A stretch of 64,000 nt of DNA, taken from NCBI RefSeq assembly GCF_008727715.1, contig NZ_CP044218.1, positions 1,054,001 through 1,118,000 on the forward strand, written 5' to 3'. Positions 51,843-60,975 of the stretch are shown in pieces. How positions within the stretch are numbered: the stretch's first letter is position 1; the number at the start of each line of letters is the position of its first letter. The DNA comes from Mesorhizobium terrae. Lineage in GTDB: Bacteria; Pseudomonadota; Alphaproteobacteria; Rhizobiales; Rhizobiaceae. A program made the translations under genes and the position numbers. The notes under the pieces are model-generated. The model saw nothing but the letters and a program-made list of their open reading frames with translations, had not been told where the DNA came from and searched no databases.

Positions 51843-53267
51843 GTGGCACTTCCCTCCACCCTTTCCGGCCAGTCTCGCGTGATTGCTGAAACACCAGCAG
51901 CACTCGGTGCCACATTCCCGCGCGACTTTCTGTTTGGTGTCGCGACCGCCGCCTATCAGGTCGAAGGCGCGCTCGCCGAGGATGGGCGTGGTGAATCGGT
52001 CTGGGATCGATTCCTGCGAGAGCCCGGCCGCGTCGTCGACGGCAGCGACGGTTCCGTCTCGGCCAACCACTATCATCGCTGGCGCGAGGATCTCGGCATC
52101 ATGACCGAACTGGGCCTCAGCGCCTATCGCTTCTCCGTCTGCTGGTCCCGGGTCCAGCCGACCGGCAGCGGCGCGGTCAATGAAGCGGGCCTCGGTTTTT
52201 ACGATCGGCTCGTCGACGGTCTTCTGGAACGGGGCATCGAACCCATCGCCACGCTTTTCCATTCCGACATGCCCGCCGCGCTGATGGAGAACGGAGGCTG
52301 GTGTGCGCGTGAAACCAGCACACGCTTCGCCGACTTCGCAGAACATGTGGCACGGAGGCTCGGCGACCGGGTCCGCAGCTGGTTCACCATTGCCGAGCCT
52401 TATACGCTGATGCGCCACAGCTATGTGCTTGGCGAGCATGCGCCGGGCTTTCGACTGTCGACCGGCGCGGCGCTGCCGGTGATGCATCACCTGCTTCTCG
52501 GCCATGGCCTGGCGACAAGGGCGATCCGCGCGCATTCGAATGCCAGAATCGGCCTGACCAATCATTCCTCACCCTGCCGGCCCGCCTCGAATGCTCCCGA
52601 AGACAGAGCCGCGACCGTCCTGTTCGATGCGCTGCGCAACAACCTCGTCACCGATGCCGTTCTGCTCGGCCGCTATCCGAAGGAACTGGAGGCCCTGCCC
52701 GACGCCAACTGGTCCGCGGTGCGGGAAGGCGATTTGGACATCATCAAGGCGCCGATCGACTGGCTCGGTCTGACCTATTTCCACCCGCTCACGGTCACCG
52801 CGCTGAAACCCGCTGCCACGCCCGCCCTTGAGCCTTTCGAGGTTGAGGTGACGGGCGGCGCCGCGGAAACAACGATGGGATGGCCGATCGTGCCCAGTGG
52901 CCTCGGCGAGGTCCTGACCGCCCTCCGCGACCGTTACGGCGATAAGCTGCCGCCTGTCGTCATCACCGAAAATGGCTGTTCGATGCCAGACCAGCTCTCC
53001 GAAGACGGCCGTGTCGACGATCCGGGGCGAATTCGCTTCCTGTCGGGCCACCTGCAGGTGCTGACTGAAGCGATGCGGTCCGGCATTCGTGTCGATGGCT
53101 ACTTCGTCTGGTCGTTCCTGGACCATTTCGAATGGGAACTTGGCTACACCAAGCGGTGGGGCATCGTGTATGTCGATTTCGCCACCCAGCAGCGAACGCT
53201 GAAATCGAGTGCCCGCTGGTACCGGGAGCTGATCGAGAGCTGGCGCTCCGCCACCGGCCAGGTTTGA
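51843..53267 (+). CDS. Glycoside hydrolase family 1 enzyme with altered active-site motifs
   Basis: A 474-residue GH1 (beta-glucosidase-like) protein. The nucleophile is Glu376 in VVITENG and the acid/base Glu185 is in TIAEP. In most GH1 enzymes the latter motif is TFNEP, and the YHWDLP segment appears here as FHSDMP (139-144), while LDNFEW reads LDHFEW (427-431). These substituted positions contact the glycone, so the preferred sugar probably differs from glucose. The GTG start is 2 bp after the regulator stop. No signal peptide, so it acts on an imported glycoside. Confidence 0.88.
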   Translation: MALPSTLSGQSRVIAETPAALGATFPRDFLFGVATAAYQVEGALAEDGRGESVWDRFLREPGRVVDGSDGSVSANHYHRWREDLGIMTELGLSAYRFSVCWSRVQPTGSGAVNEAGLGFYDRLVDGLLERGIEPIATLFHSDMPAALMENGGWCARETSTRFADFAEHVARRLGDRVRSWFTIAEPYTLMRHSYVLGEHAPGFRLSTGAALPVMHHLLLGHGLATRAIRAHSNARIGLTNHSSPCRPASNAPEDRAATVLFDALRNNLVTDAVLLGRYPKELEALPDANWSAVREGDLDIIKAPIDWLGLTYFHPLTVTALKPAATPALEPFEVEVTGGAAETTMGWPIVPSGLGEVLTALRDRYGDKLPPVVITENGCSMPDQLSEDGRVDDPGRIRFLSGHLQVLTEAMRSGIRVDGYFVWSFLDHFEWELGYTKRWGIVYVDFATQQRTLKSSARWYRELIESWRSATGQV

Positions 53268-53305
53268 AAGATCGACAACCGTTTCTGCCGACAAGAGACA
53301 AAAAG

Positions 53306-54376
53306 ATGAGCCCACGCCCGAAAACCATCGCCGAAATCGACACGCCTGCCGTGCTGATCGATCTCGACCGCGCCGAGCGCAACATCGCCCGCGCCCAGGC
53401 TGCTGCCGATGCGGCGGGCGTGAAGCTCAGGCCGCATATCAAGACGCACAAATTGCCCTATTTCGCGAAAAAGCAGGTCGAAGCCGGCGCCGCCGGCATC
53501 ACCTGCCAGAAGATCGGCGAGGCCGAGGTGATGGCGGATGCCGGGCTGACCGACATCTTCCTGCCCTACAACATCATCGGCAAGGCGAAGCTGGAGCGGC
53601 TGCTGGCCCTGCATCGGCGCGTGACGCTTTCGGTGACCGCCGACAGCGCGACCACCGTCGCCGGGCTCGCTGAAATGTTCACGGACGCTAGCCGCCCGCT
53701 GAAAGTGCTGATCGAATGCGACACGGGTGCCGCCCGCTGCGGCGTGCAGACGGCTGAGCAAGCGCTGACGCTGGCAAAGCAGATCGCTTCGGCGCCCGGC
53801 CTGACCTTCGGCGGTCTGATGACCTATCCCGCCGCCGGCGCGCCGGAAGCCGCGGAAACCTGGCTCGCCGACGCCCGCGACCTGCTGGCAAAGGAAGGCT
53901 TCGCCTGCGAGACCGTGACCAGCGGCGGCACGCCCGACATGTGGCGCAGGCAGGACGCAGCCATCGTTACCGAATACCGGCCCGGCACCTACATCTATAT
54001 GGACCGCTACCAGGTCGAGAAGGGTGCGGCCAGCGCGGACGATTGCGCGCTGACCGTGCTCGCCACCGTCGTCTCCGCACCAACGCCGACCCGCGCCATC
54101 CTCGACAGCGGCTCGAAGGCACTGTCGAGCGACCTGCTCGGCCTGCCGGACCATGGCGAACTGGTCGGCATCCCCGGCGCGCGCGTCACGGCCTTGAGCG
54201 AAGAGCATGGCAAGGTCGAACTCAGCGGCGGCGCCAGGCTTGCCGTCGGCGACCGCGTGCGCGTGTTGCCCGACCATGCCTGCGTCGTCACCAATCTGTT
54301 CGACGAGGTCTATCTGATTTCCGGCGACCGCGTCGTCGACATCCTGCCCGTCGCCGCGCGCGGCAAACTCTCCTGA
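53306..54376 (+). CDS. D-serine dehydratase / D-threonine aldolase-like PLP enzyme
   Basis: A 356-residue fold-type III PLP enzyme with an alanine-racemase-like N-terminal barrel. The PLP lysine lies in LRPHIKTHKLPY (Lys46), and SGGTPD, which binds phosphate, lies near residue 210. The C-terminal domain has DHACVV with His324 and Cys326. Eukaryotic-type D-serine dehydratases use a His/Cys zinc pair here, while D-threonine aldolases have His/Asp, so a dehydratase-like role is favoured. It is the fifth gene of the forward arm. Confidence 0.82.
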   Translation: MSPRPKTIAEIDTPAVLIDLDRAERNIARAQAAADAAGVKLRPHIKTHKLPYFAKKQVEAGAAGITCQKIGEAEVMADAGLTDIFLPYNIIGKAKLERLLALHRRVTLSVTADSATTVAGLAEMFTDASRPLKVLIECDTGAARCGVQTAEQALTLAKQIASAPGLTFGGLMTYPAAGAPEAAETWLADARDLLAKEGFACETVTSGGTPDMWRRQDAAIVTEYRPGTYIYMDRYQVEKGAASADDCALTVLATVVSAPTPTRAILDSGSKALSSDLLGLPDHGELVGIPGARVTALSEEHGKVELSGGARLAVGDRVRVLPDHACVVTNLFDEVYLISGDRVVDILPVAARGKLS

Positions 54377-54410
54377 ACCATTTCTGCAGACGAACCTTAC
54401 CGGAGCCGAC

Positions 54411-54884
54411 ATGACCGAGACCAAGAACCCCTTTGCCGGCGACGCCGACCGCGCCTTCATCTGGGAGATGCTGATGCCGCGCGACTTCGAGGCCTTTGCC
54501 GCGCAGGATTGGTCGATGGTGGCCAATGATTTCGACGAGGTGCGCTTCCTCGGCATCCATGCCCACAATTCTCCCAACCAGGACGATTGGAACGCCGCCT
54601 TCCCGACGCTGCAGGCCTATCGCGACGAATGGCTGCGCCAGGCGGCCGAATCCGCCGCCGTCGCCTATGCCGAGCCGTTGCCATCGGCCCTGCTCAAGGC
54701 GGTGACGCTCAACCGCATCGAGATCAACGGCAATGTCGCGGTGGCGCACAAGAAGTTCGACGGCACCGTGCCGCTGGCCGATGGCGGCAGCGACCGGCTG
54801 AACTGGCAGACGCTCTATTTCTGCCGCAACGATGGCGACCGTTGGCGCATCGCCGGCTTTGTCGGCTACATGAAATACCGCTGA
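54411..54884 (+). CDS. SnoaL/NTF2-like protein of unknown function
   Basis: A 157-residue cytoplasmic protein with an NTF2-like profile: an N-terminal helix (DRAFIWEMLMPRDFEAF), then a cone of strands such as RIEINGNVAVAHKKFDGT and the closing WRIAGFVGYMKYR. It follows the PLP enzyme by 34 bp and ends the forward arm, before the hairpin at 54897-54921. Its function is unknown; a binding or isomerase-like role is typical of the fold. Confidence 0.65.
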   Translation: MTETKNPFAGDADRAFIWEMLMPRDFEAFAAQDWSMVANDFDEVRFLGIHAHNSPNQDDWNAAFPTLQAYRDEWLRQAAESAAVAYAEPLPSALLKAVTLNRIEINGNVAVAHKKFDGTVPLADGGSDRLNWQTLYFCRNDGDRWRIAGFVGYMKYR

Positions 54885-54896
54885 GGCGGTTGCGGG

Positions 54897-54921
54897 CATC
54901 GCCTTGCCCGGCAAGGCGATG
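54897..54921 (+). terminator. Strong hairpin after the SnoaL-like gene
   Basis: CATCGCCTTGCC (54897-54908) and GGCAAGGCGATG (54910-54921) are perfect inverse copies separated by one base. The hairpin begins 12 bp after the stop of the last gene of the forward arm. There is no T run, so termination is probable but not certain. The next 195 bp up to the deacetylase gene show no gene. Confidence 0.5.
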
Positions 54922-55116
54922 ACACCCAAAACGTAGCGCTGCACGGGCAGTTTATTAACTGGCGCTGGAATAGGCTTTCAGCGGCCGTGCCATCGGCCAT
55001 CGACGCGTCCTGCATTCCGCGGGCGCGTAGCAGAGCCGAGGAATGTCCGTGCAACGCCATCCTGGATCGGAAGGCCGCCTTGCCAATGCCGCCAGCTTCG
55101 CGGACGGGGCGCCGGC

Positions 55117-56163
55117 ATGTCGCTGAAAAATTCGGCCAAGCGGTTTCTGAAACATGGCGCCATCCGCGCTGGCCTCGAAGGGGTAGCCCTGACCAGGGCA
55201 GGTGCGCTGTGGCCGGCGGCGGCGGGTCGCGGCGTCATTCTCACCCTGCATCATGTGCGCCCAGCCCGGCGCGGCGGCTTCGACCCGAACGCGACGCTGT
55301 CGGTGACGCCTGAATTCCTGGACGAGGCGATCCGGGTCTGCGTCGGAACCGGCCTGACGCCGGTGGCGCTGGACGATCTGCCGGCACTGCTCGCCGACAG
55401 GCAGGACAAGCGCCGCTTCGTCGTGTTCACGCTGGACGACGGCTTCCGCGACAATGCCGAGCATGCCGCGCCGGTGTTCCGCCGGCACCACGTGCCCTAC
55501 ACCATCTTCATCGCCAAGGGCTTCGTCGAGCGCACCCGCTCCATATGGTGGGAGACCGCCAAGGTGCTGACCCGCTCGAAGGACAAGTTCGAATTCGACT
55601 TCGGCGGTGGCGGCGAGACGGTGCTGACCGACACGCCAAGCCGCAAGCAGGACGCCTATGAGCGCATCGTACACTACGTCCACTCAAACGACGAAGACGT
55701 TGCGGTGGCGCAGATCGACCGGGCCGCGCGCTCGCGCATGATCGAACCGCTCTCCATCGTCGACCAGTTGATCATGAACGCCGACGAACTGCGCGCGCTT
55801 GCCGCCGACCCGCTCGCCCGTTTCGGGGCCCATACGCAGACCCATATCAACATGGCGCGTGTCGGCGCCGACCGCCTCGCCGACGAGATTTCCGGGTCGA
55901 TCGCGGCGGTGGAAACCTATATCGGGCGCCGGCCGACGACCTTCGCCTATCCCTATGGAACCAAGGTCGCGGTGACGCCACGCGAATTCGACGCGGTGGC
56001 CAAGGCGGGCATCCAGCTGGCGGTGACGACGCGGCCCGGCGTGCTCGACGCGACCAGCCTGGAGCGACCGACGGCGCTGTCGCGGGTCTCGCTCAACGGC
56101 CACTACCAGAAGCGGCGCTATGTGAAGGCGCTGCTGACCGGCATTCCGTTCCGCCTGCTCTAG
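55117..56163 (+). CDS. Polysaccharide deacetylase family protein
   Basis: A 348-residue protein with a NodB-homology domain. Motif 1 is VFTLDDGFRDN (Asp107/Asp108), and motif 2 is FGAHTQTHINM (His239/His243), giving the metal site. TTFAYPYGTK follows as a later motif. There is no cleavable signal peptide; it opens with a basic segment. Family members remove N- or O-acetyl groups from polysaccharides, often surface glycans. The target is unknown. It converges on the HTH-citrate synthase gene with 2 bp between the stops. Confidence 0.85.
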   Translation: MSLKNSAKRFLKHGAIRAGLEGVALTRAGALWPAAAGRGVILTLHHVRPARRGGFDPNATLSVTPEFLDEAIRVCVGTGLTPVALDDLPALLADRQDKRRFVVFTLDDGFRDNAEHAAPVFRRHHVPYTIFIAKGFVERTRSIWWETAKVLTRSKDKFEFDFGGGGETVLTDTPSRKQDAYERIVHYVHSNDEDVAVAQIDRAARSRMIEPLSIVDQLIMNADELRALAADPLARFGAHTQTHINMARVGADRLADEISGSIAAVETYIGRRPTTFAYPYGTKVAVTPREFDAVAKAGIQLAVTTRPGVLDATSLERPTALSRVSLNGHYQKRRYVKALLTGIPFRLL

Positions 56164-56165
56164 AT

Positions 56166-57305
56166 TCATCCCTCTGCCGGCAACTGCCCTTCATAGCGGG
56201 CGCGCGGGCGGATCGGCTTGCCCGAAGCGATCTGTTCGATGGCATGCGCAGTCCAGCCGACGCTGCGGCCAAGCGCGAACAGCCTGATCGGCGCGTCGGC
56301 GGGCAGGCGATAGGACCGGGTCAACGCCACCAGCGCGAAATCGATCGTCGGCTCGCTGCCGGTCGCGGCGTGCGCTGCATGACGCAATTCCTCGACATTG
56401 TCTTCCAGCACCATGTCGGCCAGCAGGCCGGCGGCGCGCGGGTCGCCATTCGGGTAGAGCATGTGGCCGAAGCCCGGCAATGGCCGGTCATGGTCGATCC
56501 AGCGCGCAATGGCGGCTTTCGCGCCAAGCCGCGCCGCATCGTCCACCAGCATGGCGACGGCTTCGGCGGCGGTGCCGTGGCGTGGGCCATAAAGCGTCGA
56601 AAGACCGGCCAGAAGACAGGCGGCCAGCGGCGCGCCGGTCGAGGCGGCCACCCGTGCCGCGAAAGCCGAGGCGTTGAGCTCATGGTCAGCCACAAGCACC
56701 AACACCCGGCGGATCACCTCGGTCGCCGGTTCGACACGCCAGCCCCTGGCAAGCCTGGCATGCACCGGCTCGGTTCCCGGCGTCGCGCCGAGCGCGCCGG
56801 CAAGGGCCGCGATCGCCGGCATCGCGTCGGCCTGCAATGCCGTTGCCGTGCGCCCAAGCGAAGGCTGTCCCTTCGCGGCCAAGGCCGCGAGCACGGCGAA
56901 AGCCTGGGCGAGGCCCGTCTCGGTCGGAGCGCCCGATGTCGCGAAACGCGCCGGACCATCGGCCGCCCACAAAAGGCGCGCCGCTTCCTCCAGTGTCGCT
57001 GTACGGGAAAACTCCACCGCATCCTTGCCGCGATAGATCAGCCGACCGCCGATCACCGTGGAAATGGCGGTGGCGAAAACCGGTTCGCCCCAGGCCACCG
57101 CGCTTTCGGCGATCGCCGAAACCCGCCGACCGCGGGCGCGGCGCGTGGTCAGAGCAGCGATGTCCTCGGAACGATAGAGGCTGCGGCGCGGATCTGCCGG
57201 ATCGGGCCGCATGCCGATCTGGCCGCGACTGACATAGGCGTAAAGGGTCTGCGGCCGCACGCCCAGCCTGTCCAGCGCTTCGTCCCGGGTCAGCCAGGCA
57301 TTCAT
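56166..57305 (-). CDS. Citrate synthase family protein with N-terminal helix-turn-helix domain
   Basis: A 379-residue protein. Residues 1-55 form a MerR/excisionase-like domain (LTRDEALDRLGVRPQTLYAY ... YRSEDIAAL), and the rest is a citrate-synthase fold. The catalytic positions appear as His243 in GPRHGT, His281 in GFGHMLYP and Asp322 in TIDFAL; the usual HR after the second His is HM. It is divergent from a second citrate synthase homologue 78 bp away. It could be an active enzyme, a regulator sensing CoA or oxaloacetate, or both. Start 57305 excludes an unrelated N-terminal extension. Confidence 0.8.
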   Translation of the reverse strand: MNAWLTRDEALDRLGVRPQTLYAYVSRGQIGMRPDPADPRRSLYRSEDIAALTTRRARGRRVSAIAESAVAWGEPVFATAISTVIGGRLIYRGKDAVEFSRTATLEEAARLLWAADGPARFATSGAPTETGLAQAFAVLAALAAKGQPSLGRTATALQADAMPAIAALAGALGATPGTEPVHARLARGWRVEPATEVIRRVLVLVADHELNASAFAARVAASTGAPLAACLLAGLSTLYGPRHGTAAEAVAMLVDDAARLGAKAAIARWIDHDRPLPGFGHMLYPNGDPRAAGLLADMVLEDNVEELRHAAHAATGSEPTIDFALVALTRSYRLPADAPIRLFALGRSVGWTAHAIEQIASGKPIRPRARYEGQLPAEG

Positions 57306-57383
57306 ATTGATTCTCTTGATCAAGATTGATGACAATCAATAGCAGCATTATCTCGTCTCGAACAACGATCAAGGAGACGGACG

Positions 57384-58472
57384 ATGACAAGCGGGCTCGA
57401 CGACGTGATTGCAGCCGAAACCGTGCTATCCGAGGTCGACGGCCTCGGCGGCCATCTCACCATAAGGGGCTATGCCCTACGCGACCTTGCCGGCCACCGC
57501 GACTTCGCCGGTGCGGTGCACCTTCTGTTCGACGGCTTCTTCGCTGACCTGCCGGATGCGAAGGAACTGGCGGCGCGGCTTGGCCAGGCACGCGTCGAGG
57601 TGTTCGAGCGGATCGCCCCGCTGCTGCCGACCCTTGCCAAATTGGATGTCTATGACGGCATGCGCGCCGGCACAGCGCTGATGCCGGACGGCGCCACATT
57701 GGACGATGCACTGAGGCTGGTCGCGGCGCCTGCGGTGTTGACCCCCGCATTGCTGCGGCTGCGCCAGGGCAAAACGACGGTCGCGCCCGATGCCAAGGCC
57801 TCCCATGCCGCCGACATGCTGCGCATGCTGGCCGGCAAACCGGCGAAACCGGAACTGGCGGCTGCGCTCGACGCCTATCTCGTCACGGTCTGCGATCATG
57901 GCCTCAACGCCTCGACCTTTGCCGCGCGCGTGGTGGCCTCGACCCAGGCCGGCCTGACCTCCGCGACACTCGCGGGGCTTGGCGCCTTGAAAGGCCCTCT
58001 GCATGGCGGCGCGCCCGGCCCGGTCATCGCCATGCTGGATGCCATCGCCGCCTCCGGCGACGCCGCCGGCTGGATCTCAAAGGAACTGGCCGCAGGCCGC
58101 CGCATCATGGGCTTTGGCCACCGCATCTACCGTGTACGCGACCCGCGCGCCGACGTGCTGAAGAGCGTGGTGCGCCGGCTCGGTCCCGATGGCGAGGCCG
58201 GACGCCGCCTGGCTTTCGCCGAAACGGTCGAGCAGGCAGCGCTTGCCGCGCTGAAGCGCGCCAAGCCCGATCGTGTCCTGCAGACCAATGTCGAGTTCTA
58301 CACCGCGCTGCTGCTCGAGGCGGCGGGGTTCCCGGAAGAGGCTTTTACCTGCGTCTTCGCGGCCGGACGCACGGCCGGCTGGATCGCGCATGCGCGCGAA
58401 CAGCTGGCGACGGGCCGTCTGATGCGCCCGCAATCGCGTTATATCGGGCCTGTGCCGGACCTTGTCGCCTGA
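57384..58472 (+). CDS. Citrate synthase / methylcitrate synthase family protein
   Basis: A 362-residue citrate-synthase-like protein. The active-site His residues are His207 in GPLHGG and His246 in GFGHRIYRVRDPRA. The usual catalytic Asp position is Glu304 in TNVEFYTALLL, a change found in a subgroup of the family. It lacks the HTH domain of its divergent neighbour. Both genes may make 2-methylcitrate or a related acid rather than citrate; a separate housekeeping gltA is expected elsewhere. Confidence 0.85.
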   Translation: MTSGLDDVIAAETVLSEVDGLGGHLTIRGYALRDLAGHRDFAGAVHLLFDGFFADLPDAKELAARLGQARVEVFERIAPLLPTLAKLDVYDGMRAGTALMPDGATLDDALRLVAAPAVLTPALLRLRQGKTTVAPDAKASHAADMLRMLAGKPAKPELAAALDAYLVTVCDHGLNASTFAARVVASTQAGLTSATLAGLGALKGPLHGGAPGPVIAMLDAIAASGDAAGWISKELAAGRRIMGFGHRIYRVRDPRADVLKSVVRRLGPDGEAGRRLAFAETVEQAALAALKRAKPDRVLQTNVEFYTALLLEAAGFPEEAFTCVFAAGRTAGWIAHAREQLATGRLMRPQSRYIGPVPDLVA

Positions 58473-58484
58473 CCGGCGACGGCG

Positions 58485-58772
58485 TCAGACCCCTTCGACC
58501 AGAACGATCTCGCCGTCCGCCACCTTTTGGCGGATGGCCACGGCACGCTGATATTCGGGCGAATGGTAGCAGTCATGCGCTACCTGCAGCGATTCGAATT
58601 CGATGATGACATTGCGGCCGCGGCCCTGCCCTTCGGCCTTTTCGTGCTGGCCGCCGCGCGCCAGGAACTTCGCGCCAAACCGGTCGAAGGCAAGCTTCGA
58701 GGCCTCGACATAGGCCTTGTAACCCTCCGCATCGCGCACATCGACGCGGGCGATCCAATATCCCTTGGGCAT
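58485..58772 (-). CDS. DUF1330 family protein
   Basis: A 95-residue small alpha-beta protein of the dimeric ferredoxin-like-barrel type (GYWIARVDVRDAEGYKAYVE ... VIIEFESLQVAHDCYHSPEY). This family is common in rhizobia and of unknown function. ATG at 58772 has GGAG upstream. It lies tail to tail with the citrate synthase gene. Confidence 0.85.
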   Translation of the reverse strand: MPKGYWIARVDVRDAEGYKAYVEASKLAFDRFGAKFLARGGQHEKAEGQGRGRNVIIEFESLQVAHDCYHSPEYQRAVAIRQKVADGEIVLVEGV

Positions 58773-58904
58773 CTGCTTCTCCTCGCTCTCCGCCGCGCCG
58801 TCCAGATGCGGTTTCATCCAAGTCAGAGCCGAGTTACCGCCGTTGCGCAAGCCCTTGCGTCAAAGCGGTGATCCACTTCGTCGCCAAGTTTGTGGGCCAA
58901 AGGC

Positions 58905-59597
58905 TCAGGCCGAGCGCATCTCCGCCAGGATCGCCTCGGCCGCGGCCTTGCGGTTCGATGCCGCGACGATCGGGCGTGCCACGACGAGATGGCTGGAGCC
59001 GTTGCGGATCGCATCCGCCGGCGTCACCACGCGCTTCTGGTCGCCACGGTCGGAGCCCACGGGGCGGATGCCCGGCGTCACCACCGCCATCGCCGGACCG
59101 ACGATCTTGCGCACCGCCGATGCTTCCTCGGCCGAGCAGACAATGCCACCCATGCCGGCGGTCAGCGCCTGTTCGGCGCGGCGCAGCACAAGCGTATGCG
59201 GGTCATATTCATAACCGGCGTCGATGACGTCCTGCTCGTTCATCGAGGTCAGCACCGTCACCGCCAGCAGGCACAGATTGCTGCCCTTGGCCGCCTCCAC
59301 CGCCGCGCGCATGGCCTTGGGGTAGGCGTGAAGCGTCAGCATGGTCATGCCCATCTTGACGATGTTCTCGACGCCCTTGGCCACGGTGTTGTCGATGTCG
59401 AGCAGCTTCATGTCGAGGAAGATCTTCTTGCCGTCCTCGGCAAGCTCGCGGGCGAAGTCGAGCCCGCCGGCAAAGGCGAGCTGGTAGCCGATCTTGTAGA
59501 AGGAGACGGTGTCGCCCAGTTCGCGCACCGCCTTCTCGGCCTCGGTCAGGGTCGGAAGGTCGAGGCCGACGATCAGCTTGTCGCGCATATCGCTCAT
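58905..59597 (-). CDS. pyrF: Orotidine 5'-phosphate decarboxylase
   Basis: A 230-residue TIM barrel. It opens with [11 protein letters not shown] and has the catalytic tetrad region [13 protein letters not shown] (Asp62, Lys64, Asp67), then later [15 protein letters not shown] for phosphate binding. It makes UMP in pyrimidine synthesis. Its ATG overlaps the stop of the FMN reductase gene by 4 bases. Start 59597 is the family start; longer frames are not supported. Confidence 0.95.
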   Translation of the reverse strand: MSDMRDKLIVGLDLPTLTEAEKAVRELGDTVSFYKIGYQLAFAGGLDFARELAEDGKKIFLDMKLLDIDNTVAKGVENIVKMGMTMLTLHAYPKAMRAAVEAAKGSNLCLLAVTVLTSMNEQDVIDAGYEYDPHTLVLRRAEQALTAGMGGIVCSAEEASAVRKIVGPAMAVVTPGIRPVGSDRGDQKRVVTPADAIRNGSSHLVVARPIVAASNRKAAAEAILAEMRSA

Positions 59598-60184
59598 ATG
59601 TCTCCCCTGGCTGACAGCATTCGGGCGCGTTCGATCAGAACCTGCGCAACGATATCCATGGCATGGCGCAACCGCTCGTCGGCGAAACCGCCTTCTGCAT
59701 CGAAAGCGCTGCCCCCGTTCGGCACCGAGCATTCCGGCGTCACGATCTCCATATGGCAGCGTACCAGCACCGCGCGCAGATGGTTGATGGCGCGCACGCC
59801 GGCATGTTGGCCCTTTGACGACGAGCACAGCGCCACCGCCTTGCCGGCCAGCGGCTTCAACTGCCGGCCGCCGTCATGCCTGACCACGCTTACCCAGTCG
59901 ATGGCATTCTTGAGCAGCGGCGGCAGCGACCCGTTATATTCCGGCGTGGCGATGAGCAGCCCGTCATGCGCGCCAATCATGCGCGCCAGCTTCATGACGT
60001 TTTCGGGGATGCCCTCTTCCCGCTCCAGATCCTCGTCGAAGATCGGCATCGGATAATCAGCCAGCGAAATGCGGGTCACGTCGGCGCCCTGCAAGGCCAG
60101 CGCCTTCTGCGCTGCGTCGGCGGTCCTGCCGCTGAACGCGCCGCTACGGACCGAACCCGCGAAGACGAGAATTTTGGGGATCAT
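59594..60184 (-). CDS. NADPH-dependent FMN reductase family protein
   Basis: A 196-residue flavodoxin-like protein. The phosphate loop is [20 protein letters not shown] (about 7-26), the active patch is [19 protein letters not shown], and [11 protein letters not shown] comes later. Related enzymes reduce quinones, azo dyes or FMN. It is coupled to pyrF by overlap, and no metabolic link is known. Confidence 0.88.
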   Translation of the reverse strand: MIPKILVFAGSVRSGAFSGRTADAAQKALALQGADVTRISLADYPMPIFDEDLEREEGIPENVMKLARMIGAHDGLLIATPEYNGSLPPLLKNAIDWVSVVRHDGGRQLKPLAGKAVALCSSSKGQHAGVRAINHLRAVLVRCHMEIVTPECSVPNGGSAFDAEGGFADERLRHAMDIVAQVLIERARMLSARGDI

Positions 60185-60248
60185 CAGGCGACTGCCTCCT
60201 TCGCCTTCCTATGGCGAAGCGAGGCACAAATCAACGCCAAGACCGATC

Positions 60249-60857
60249 TCAGTTCCTGGCCGGACGGCGGTAGATCCAGAGCCGGGTCGGCGGAATGTTG
60301 CGCAGCACGAAATGGAAGTGCTCCACCGTGTAGTTGCCACGACCGGGCGGGATCGGCGACAGCGGGCCATAGCACAGTTGCACGATCGGCCGGCCGGCCG
60401 GGATGCGGTCGAGCAGGCTCTCGATGTAGCGGATGCGCTGGTCGACCGGGAAATTGAGCAGCGGCACGCCCGTCACCACCGAATCGAAGACAACGTCCTT
60501 GTGCTCGCCCAGCGTCGCGTCGAGATTGAAGGCATCGCCCTCGATGACGTTCACGCCGGGATAGAGCGTGCGCAGATGGCGCACGAAATCGGTCGAATAT
60601 TCAACGGCGTAGAGGTTCTGCGGCTTGATCCCGCGCGCCAGGATGGCGCGGGTGATGACACCGGTGCCAGGCCCGACCTCGAGCACCGGCAGCCCGGAGT
60701 CCGGATTGACGATCGAGGCCATCTTGCGCGCGGTGACCGAACTGGTCGGCACGATGGAACCGACGGTTTTCGGCTTGTCGATCCACCCTTTGAAGAATTT
60801 CAGCTCGTCGTCGAACTTTTCAGCGAGCGACTTCCTCAGTCCCGGACCTCTTCCCAT
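60249..60857 (-). CDS. pmtA: Phospholipid N-methyltransferase
   Basis: A 202-residue SAM-dependent methyltransferase of the Sinorhizobium PmtA type. SAM motif I is LEVGPGTGVITRAI (about 68-81), followed by YAVEYSTDF and VIEGDAFNL, and the product-side motif VVTGVPLLNFP. It methylates phosphatidylethanolamine toward phosphatidylcholine, a major membrane lipid in rhizobia. The ATG at 60857 has GGGAGA upstream. It stands downstream of dnaJ, with 118 bp between the two genes. Confidence 0.88.
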   Translation of the reverse strand: MGRGPGLRKSLAEKFDDELKFFKGWIDKPKTVGSIVPTSSVTARKMASIVNPDSGLPVLEVGPGTGVITRAILARGIKPQNLYAVEYSTDFVRHLRTLYPGVNVIEGDAFNLDATLGEHKDVVFDSVVTGVPLLNFPVDQRIRYIESLLDRIPAGRPIVQLCYGPLSPIPPGRGNYTVEHFHFVLRNIPPTRLWIYRRPARN

Positions 60858-60975
60858 CAAGCTCTCCCGACCGGCTCCCCCCGGAACCCACTGTTCAGAC
60901 GCTACTTACCAGTTACGCCGGGGTAGACAAGGTATCCGCCCACCAATGTCGTGGACAAGACAGAATTTGTCGCCC

